DNA of 64,000 bases from Pseudohaliea rubra DSM 19751 (lineage in GTDB: Bacteria; Pseudomonadota; Gammaproteobacteria; Pseudomonadales; Halieaceae): positions 38,462 to 102,461 of the forward strand of contig NZ_KN234751.1 of NCBI RefSeq assembly GCF_000764025.1, read 5' to 3'. The notes beneath the pieces are model-generated. The model did no database searches. It was not told the DNA's origin and saw nothing but the letters and a program-made list of their open reading frames with translations. The position numbers and the translations under genes were made by a program. This document shows positions 59,282 through 64,000 of this stretch, piece by piece. Within the stretch, counting starts at the first letter, position 1. Every line of letters begins with the position of its first letter.

Positions 59282-60565
59282 TTACGGGCGGCAATAGTAC
59301 CGGTAGCTGGCCATGGGCCCGGCGACCAGGAAAACCCAGTAGCGGAAGTCCCAGTTCAGAAGGCGCACGTTGGTGAGCGTGCTTGCGAGGAGGAGGGCCA
59401 TGACGCAGCCCAGGAAGAGCATCGTGTCGCCGCTGAGAGCGCCGGTGCGCCAGCCGCGGTAGAAGCCGCCGAGAGTCAGCAGCAGGGCCGCCGTGAACAG
59501 GCCGAGACCCACCGCGCCGTAGCGCACCAGGATATCGAGCTGCACGTTGTGATAGTCATTGAAGCGCGACAGCAGGAAGACGTCGCTGTCACGCAGCGTA
59601 AGCTTGGCGGCTGCGGGACCGTGGCCGAAAAGCGGCGCCTCGCGCCAGCGGGCGAGGCCCTCCCGGAGCATGACGACCCGGGTGCCGATGCTGTTGGGGT
59701 GCCCCCGGGCGTCGCCGGTGGCGATGCGGTCGAAATCGCCCGCCTGTAGCGCTGCCAGCGTGTGCTGCTCCATCGCCAGGCGCTCACCGATCATGGGCAG
59801 CGCCAGCAGCAGCACGCCGGCGGCAAGCACAACCGCTGCCTTCAGGGCGACGAGGGCTCTTACATCCCGGGTGCGTAGCGCGCGGGCGATGCCGACGGCG
59901 CCGACGAGCAGTAATAGCGGCAGGAGCGCGAGCCAGGCTGCGCGCGTTTGGGACAGCACGACGCCTTCGAACAGCAGCGTGGCCAGCACCACCAGGGCGG
60001 CGATGGCCAGTACAAGGCGGCGCCCGTTCAGGAAGCGCAGACACCGCCCCGCAAAGACAAGAAGGGCGAGAAGCACCGTGCCCGCGTAATAGGCGAAGGA
60101 AATCGGCTCCAGCCCCAGCCCCAGGCGGGCTTCCCACCAGGGGCCGTCCAGGTTGTCGAGCTCACCGATGAAAAAGAGACGGGTGAGGAGGAAGCCCGCG
60201 GAGGCGATCAGCCAGGTCCGGAGGATTCGCCCCTCGTCGCCGCGCAGGTACCAGGCGACGGGGATCACCCCGGCGTAGTAGGCCACCCGCGCCGCGTGCT
60301 TGACCTGCTGCTCCCAGGCGTCCGGACCGCCCAGGGCCGCCACGGGCGCGTAGACAACGGCGTAGCCGGCGATCGCCAGCAGGACCCAGGTCAGCGGATC
60401 GCGGCGGAGCCGGGGCCAGCAGGCAGCCCGGTCCGCCCACAGGGCCCAGAGCATGAGCAGGCAGCCGACAACGGCGAGGGGCCGCAGGGACCAGGCCGAA
60501 AAAGCAAAGAGATACAGGCCCGCCGTGCCCATGGCGTCCCGCTGCTCCGCGATGACCGTGGACAC
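59282..60565 (-). CDS. O-antigen ligase/polymerase-like (Wzy/WaaL-type) membrane protein
   Basis: About 427 residues with ten or more hydrophobic segments. The large periplasmic loop carries GTRVVMLREGLARWREAPLFGHGPAA and a later DYHNVQLDILVRYGAVGL, the typical WaaL/Wzy_C pattern (H at the end of the loop). Members polymerise or ligate lipid-linked glycans at the periplasmic face. The GTG start overlaps the upstream stop by one base (TAGTG); an ATG eleven codons later is possible. It ends a tight operon with a nucleotidyltransferase-fold protein and a lipid kinase. Confidence 0.82.
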   Translation of the reverse strand: MSTVIAEQRDAMGTAGLYLFAFSAWSLRPLAVVGCLLMLWALWADRAACWPRLRRDPLTWVLLAIAGYAVVYAPVAALGGPDAWEQQVKHAARVAYYAGVIPVAWYLRGDEGRILRTWLIASAGFLLTRLFFIGELDNLDGPWWEARLGLGLEPISFAYYAGTVLLALLVFAGRCLRFLNGRRLVLAIAALVVLATLLFEGVVLSQTRAAWLALLPLLLLVGAVGIARALRTRDVRALVALKAAVVLAAGVLLLALPMIGERLAMEQHTLAALQAGDFDRIATGDARGHPNSIGTRVVMLREGLARWREAPLFGHGPAAAKLTLRDSDVFLLSRFNDYHNVQLDILVRYGAVGLGLFTAALLLTLGGFYRGWRTGALSGDTMLFLGCVMALLLASTLTNVRLLNWDFRYWVFLVAGPMASYRYYCRP

Positions 60566-61503
60566 TAGCGGAAGACCCCCCGGCGGTACAGGCGCCAGAA
60601 AAACCCCCAGCTGAACAGCAGCGGATGCCGGCGCACCCGCGGGGGTATCTCGATGGGCTCGCCGGAATGTCGCTCCAGCTTCCAGGCGATGTAATCGAGG
60701 CCTCCGGAGAAGGTGAAAAGAGCCTTCACCAGGCGGGCCACGGAGAGGCTCTTGCCCTGCAGGCGGCGCAGACCCCAGGCTACCGGCGCCAGGCGGCGCT
60801 GACCTGCTGCCACCGTCGCCCGGTAGCGACAGCGTTCGCCGCTGTCGCTGAGGGACAGTGTGTGGGGCAGGTCCGGGGCCACCAGCTGCGTCACCGCCGC
60901 GTAGAAGGGCAGGGCGGCGCTCACGAGTTCCCGGGCCCGTCCGGGGCGCTCCGTGCGCAGCTCCGTGCCATAGCTGAGAGCCAGGGCCTGCTCCCAAAGG
61001 TCTGCCAGCGTGCCGCTGGCCGGGAGTGCCGGCAGGGCCCGGGTCAGCAGTGTGGTCGCCGCCCGGCGGAAGGCTTCTGACACTGCGCCGGCTACGGCGT
61101 CGTTGCGGGCGTGGATGATGCGCACGGGCTGGCTGAAGCGACCCCAGAGGTAAGACTGGTACCAGCGCCGGCTGCAGCCGCGGCGGAAGTCCGCCAGTGA
61201 GACTACCGTCACCTTGCTGCGCAGGACCCGGCCGTCGACCTCGCACTGGGCATAGAAAACGTTCGGCGGCAGCAGGCGGTTTGCCAGCGCCAGCCAGCCC
61301 GCGCCGTAGGCATCCCGGTAGCTGTCGACGACAAGATAAAGGTCCACCAGGCCGTCGAAGAGATCGCCGCTGCGCAGGCAGGACCCGTAGAGCAGCACCG
61401 CCTGGACCGCGTCCCGGTGCTCGGCGCGCAGTCGTGCGAGCAGTGCTGCCAGGGCAGGCTCTTCTGCCGGCGAGGGTCCGGCGACCTCCGGCCAGGGGCT
61501 CAC
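60565..61503 (-). CDS. Nucleotidyltransferase-fold protein (Pol beta superfamily-like)
   Basis: A 312-residue protein. Residues ~35-62 read AVLLYGSCLRSGDLFDGLVD then LYLVVDSY, the GS...D-x-D arrangement of the DNA polymerase beta-type nucleotidyltransferase fold. The remainder is helical, ending RHPLLFSWGFFWRLYRRGVF, which could sit at the membrane. The DUF family is not familiar to me. It overlaps the lipid kinase gene by 4 nt (GTGA) and the ligase-like gene by 1 nt, so it likely acts on the same product, perhaps modifying a phosphorylated lipid head group. In Caulobacter a nucleotidyltransferase also accompanies the ceramide kinase, as I recall. Confidence 0.68.
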   Translation of the reverse strand: MSPWPEVAGPSPAEEPALAALLARLRAEHRDAVQAVLLYGSCLRSGDLFDGLVDLYLVVDSYRDAYGAGWLALANRLLPPNVFYAQCEVDGRVLRSKVTVVSLADFRRGCSRRWYQSYLWGRFSQPVRIIHARNDAVAGAVSEAFRRAATTLLTRALPALPASGTLADLWEQALALSYGTELRTERPGRARELVSAALPFYAAVTQLVAPDLPHTLSLSDSGERCRYRATVAAGQRRLAPVAWGLRRLQGKSLSVARLVKALFTFSGGLDYIAWKLERHSGEPIEIPPRVRRHPLLFSWGFFWRLYRRGVFR

Positions 61504-62462
61504 GGCCGCAGGAAAACGAGCGCTGCGCTCGCCTCGATCAGGGCGCAGCGGCGTACGGTGAGCAGCTCGCCGTCGAGGTTCAGGTCCCCGGCCAGGGCCA
61601 GTTCGAGCTGCTGCGCGTTGTGGCTGTGGTAGCCGGCGTCTGCGCGCGCCCGCCGTGAGGGCCGGCCGGCAATAATGGAGAGGAACGTGGGCAGGAAACG
61701 CGCCGCGTGCTGTTCAATGAGGGTCAGCCGCAGCGGCCCGGGCCCCCGGCCCCAGAACGGTCGCATGCCGAAGGCAAGGCGCTCCAGCGTGGAGACGGCG
61801 AGGATGAGTGCGTCCGCCTCGCCGGCGGCGCGCCCGTCGAGGGTCAGGCCCAGGCGCGTGGGCCGGGTGAAGGCCTCTTCGCCGCGGACGACTCCCCAGG
61901 CCGTGCGCAGTGTGCCGAGGAACAGGCTGAAATCGTCGCGCAGGCCGCGGGCGTGGATTTCCCGGTGCGCGTACTCGGTGCCGTGCACCACGGCCCCGGC
62001 ACCGAGAAACATCCCGTAGTGCGCCGCGGGCTCATCGTCGATGCTCACCCGCAGCAGCCGTCGCTGCAGCCGTTCCGCCGGCCGCGAGGGGTCTTCCGCC
62101 CAGCGCCGGAAGCGGCTGACGGCGCGGCGCAGGCTGCCGCGGACGCCGACATCGCCGGCGTTCATGTTTGCGGTGCCGGCGGGCAGCAGTGTGACCAGCG
62201 GCAGCCGGGCGAAGGGAGAGCGCTCAAGGAGCTGGCCGAGGACGGCGGCGGCGGTGCCGTCGCCACCGTTGATCACCAGCAGCTCCACGCCGGCGCCGGC
62301 AAACTCCTCAAGCACCGCCGGCACATCGCCGGGGCTGCCGGTCACCCGATGCAGGGCGCCCGGGCAGCGCTCCAGCTCCCGGCGCAGGGCGGGGAAGTGG
62401 TCCCGGTTGTGGCCGCTGGCGGGGTTGCTGATGATGCCGATCCCCGCACCGCCGTCCCTCAT
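61500..62462 (-). CDS. Lipid kinase of the diacylglycerol/sphingosine kinase family (candidate ceramide kinase)
   Basis: A 320-residue protein with the DAGK catalytic domain: GIISNPASGHNRDHFPAL at the start, the nucleotide motif LLVINGGDGTAAAV, and LLPAGTANMNA (the usual GTxND site here reads GTANM). A C-terminal beta-sandwich ends with LDGELLTVRRCAL. Such kinases phosphorylate diacylglycerol, undecaprenol, sphingoid bases or ceramide. A kinase of this class (CpgB) makes ceramide-1-phosphate in Caulobacter. With a ceramide locus 15 kb away and a nucleotidyltransferase partner, ceramide or its glycoside is my preferred substrate. It overlaps both neighbours by 4 nt. Confidence 0.83.
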   Translation of the reverse strand: MRDGGAGIGIISNPASGHNRDHFPALRRELERCPGALHRVTGSPGDVPAVLEEFAGAGVELLVINGGDGTAAAVLGQLLERSPFARLPLVTLLPAGTANMNAGDVGVRGSLRRAVSRFRRWAEDPSRPAERLQRRLLRVSIDDEPAAHYGMFLGAGAVVHGTEYAHREIHARGLRDDFSLFLGTLRTAWGVVRGEEAFTRPTRLGLTLDGRAAGEADALILAVSTLERLAFGMRPFWGRGPGPLRLTLIEQHAARFLPTFLSIIAGRPSRRARADAGYHSHNAQQLELALAGDLNLDGELLTVRRCALIEASAALVFLRP

Positions 62463-63340
62463 GGTATCGCGGCGGCCGGCGCTGTCCTCGCCGGCGCCGG
62501 ACGCGAGAGGGCCTCGACCAGATTGAGCTCGGCGCCGCCGATGCGGGGCGCTTCACCGCGAACGCGCAGGGGTAGTCCCGTCGCACGGTCGACGAAGAAC
62601 ACGATGGGGCCGGACAGCCCCATGAGTTCGAAGTCCTGCCCCTCCGGGTTCCCGGTGAGGGGCTCGGTGCGCAGCTCCAGGGTGCGGGTGCTGCGCCGCC
62701 CTTCGACCCGGCCCTCGTCAAGGCGGAAGTCAGCTCGCATCGTTTCCGTAGCCCCGGGGCTGGCCACGAGGCGGTAAAAATTGAGGTCTGTGTGAACCAG
62801 GTAGCCCTCGGCCCGGGACGGATCCTCGAGGAGTGCCGGCAGGAGCAGGAACAGGGCGTGCGGTGCAATGATCACCCGGCCCGCAGCCTCCGGCGGCAGC
62901 TCAACCTCGCCGGGCCCGCTCGTTACCCAGCCGCTTTGCCCGACACCGCCCCCGGGGCCGCTGCCGTCTGCGGCGGGCTCCCGGCGCTGGCGCTTGATGA
63001 GGTCCGGCAGGTACTGATGGGTTTTCAGACGCTGATCGCGGCCGCGGCTCAGGCGCCAGCGGCCGATGCTGGCGGCATCGCCGGCATTCAGGTCAACGAC
63101 GATGGACTCGATGGTGCTGCCGACGGTGTTCTGGACCTCCAGGCGCAGGAAGGGGGCCGCTTCGCTCTCGGGGAACAGCGGCGCCACACCATGCTTCAGG
63201 CTGAGTTCGCCCCGGGCGGTGGCCCAGAAGTTGCGCTGCTCGAAGGCCAGTTGCTGCCAGGCTGGCAGCTCAAAGGCCGTCCCTGCCGGGGCCATGAAGG
63301 CCGCCAGCAGACAGAGCAGAGCCGGCAGGAGTCGGGACAT
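62459..63340 (-). CDS. Secreted protein of unknown function heading the lipid kinase operon
   Basis: A 293-residue protein with a signal peptide (PALLCLLAAFMAPAGTAF). The mature part is beta-rich (SLKHGVAPLFPESEAAPFLRL; GRVIIAPHALFLLLPALLED; GPIVFFVDRATGLPLRVRGE) with no motif I recognise. The last block resembles outer-membrane lipoprotein or DUF3108-like beta folds that bind lipids, but this is a weak impression. The start is the ATG before the signal peptide; the frame is open upstream. Its stop overlaps the lipid kinase ATG (ATGA). It may chaperone or sense the operon's lipid product in the periplasm. Confidence 0.7.
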   Translation of the reverse strand: MSRLLPALLCLLAAFMAPAGTAFELPAWQQLAFEQRNFWATARGELSLKHGVAPLFPESEAAPFLRLEVQNTVGSTIESIVVDLNAGDAASIGRWRLSRGRDQRLKTHQYLPDLIKRQRREPAADGSGPGGGVGQSGWVTSGPGEVELPPEAAGRVIIAPHALFLLLPALLEDPSRAEGYLVHTDLNFYRLVASPGATETMRADFRLDEGRVEGRRSTRTLELRTEPLTGNPEGQDFELMGLSGPIVFFVDRATGLPLRVRGEAPRIGGAELNLVEALSRPAPARTAPAAAIP

Positions 63341-63467
63341 GCGCGAAATCACTGTGATCGCCTGGGTCGACGAAAGTATCACAGCGCGGGCGCGATCGCT
63401 TCCGCTGAACCTGTCTTGCGCCCCGGGGAGTGTAATAATGCCCGCTTTTCTCCTTGCCGGGGTAGCA

Positions 63468-64000
63468 ATGGACGTCAAGGTGCGACTCGGCCGGGCCGGC
63501 GACCTCGATGCGGCGCTGGCCCGGCGTTACTACGCGGTGCTCGACGACGCCGACCGTGACCGGGTGGACCGTCTGCCTCCGCCGCGGCGACGGGCGATGC
63601 TGCTGGCCCGGGGCCTCGCGCGGATCGAGCTTGCGCGGGTGCTCGCTGTGGCCCCCAGCGCCCTGCGCTTCGAGCGTGGCGCCAGCGGTAAACCCGCCGT
63701 CGCCGGCGCGCCGCAGCTCTGCTTCAACCTCAGTCACAGCGGTGATTGGGCCGCCCTGGCCTGGCTGGCGCTGCCGGCGTCGACGCCGGCCATGGGCCTC
63801 GGTATCGATCTCGAGGGTGCGCAGCCGGTGCGGGACCTGGTACGGCTGGCCACGCGCTGTTTCGGGCCGGCGGAGGCGGAGCTTATGGCCGCGCTGCCGG
63901 CGGCGGAGGCCGCCGCGCGCTTTCGCGACCGCTGGACCCTGACCGAGGCCTGGGTGAAGGCGCGGGGCGGCAGCCTGGCCCGGGTGCTTGGCAGTCCCCG
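63468..64000 (+). CDS. 4'-Phosphopantetheinyl transferase (Sfp type), cut by window edge
   Basis: An open frame of 177 codons reaching the right edge, starting MDVKVRLGRAGDLDAALARR. It has the Sfp/AcpT pattern: RARGLARIELARV-like helix, SGKPAVAGAPQLCFNLSHSG, then GLGIDLEG with the Mg-binding acidic residues, and DRWTLTEAWVKARGGS (WxxKEAxxK equivalent). It attaches 4'-phosphopantetheine from CoA to the serine of carrier proteins. The acyl carrier protein of the SPT operon is a natural client, though fatty acid or siderophore carriers elsewhere are possible. It is divergent from the secreted-protein gene. Confidence 0.86.
   Translation, partial: MDVKVRLGRAGDLDAALARRYYAVLDDADRDRVDRLPPPRRRAMLLARGLARIELARVLAVAPSALRFERGASGKPAVAGAPQLCFNLSHSGDWAALAWLALPASTPAMGLGIDLEGAQPVRDLVRLATRCFGPAEAELMAALPAAEAAARFRDRWTLTEAWVKARGGSLARVLGSP

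Overview
The window is one continuous, very GC-rich, densely coded piece of a bacterial chromosome. LapD/LapG c-di-GMP adhesion control, TonB-dependent receptors, an LptF/LptG pair, an MsbA-type flippase and an E. coli-like elongator tRNA-Met point to an aerobic gammaproteobacterium. The receptor, sulfotransferase and pectinacetylesterase content suggests a marine heterotroph, perhaps near the Halieaceae/OM60 group; the family assignment is a guess. I see no rRNA, CRISPR array, transposase, integrase or prophage. Many genes start with GTG or TTG, and many neighbours overlap by 1 or 4 nt.

Region 1 (1-12.6 kb): end of heme A synthase, an XRE-cupin regulator, a small conserved protein, the lapD-lapG pair, a TolC-OmpA fusion outer-membrane protein, a TonB-dependent receptor, an amidase, and a PAP2 phosphatase followed by a glycosyltransferase-like protein. 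Region 2 (12.6-31.7 kb): a BCCT transporter, a TonB receptor followed by a TPR-sulfotransferase, a MarR regulator with a three-part exporter whose ABC subunit has lost its ATPase motifs, an OmpA lipoprotein, a pectinacetylesterase-family enzyme, a beta-CASP nuclease, a cytochrome c, TsaC, tRNA-Met and a CoA-disulfide reductase with a rhodanese domain.

Region 3 (31.8-50.4 kb) is the most interesting part. It reads as a full bacterial sphingolipid (ceramide) synthesis locus: serine palmitoyltransferase next to its own acyl carrier protein, a fatty acyl-AMP ligase, a ketosphinganine-reductase-like NAD(P) protein and a GNAT-type N-acyltransferase candidate. A fatty acid 2-hydroxylase, two LpxL-type acyltransferases, an LptA-like protein, an MsbA-like flippase and an LptF/LptG pair lie among these genes, outside their usual chromosomal neighbourhoods. 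I infer a dedicated make-decorate-export route for a sphingolipid in the outer membrane.

Region 4 (45-64 kb) adds what look like head-group genes: three ELM1-family GT-B-like proteins, three P-loop sulfotransferases, two GT8-like glycosyltransferases, a 2OG-Fe(II) oxygenase, and a tight operon of a secreted protein of unknown function, a lipid kinase of the diacylglycerol/ceramide kinase type, a nucleotidyltransferase-fold protein and an O-antigen-ligase-like membrane protein. A 4'-phosphopantetheinyl transferase, able to activate the acyl carrier protein, runs off the right edge. Convergent gene ends here carry two pairs of elaborate hairpins with a conserved branched core and gene-specific outer stems. 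A second, unrelated hairpin pair with the same logic sits at 6.4-6.6 kb.
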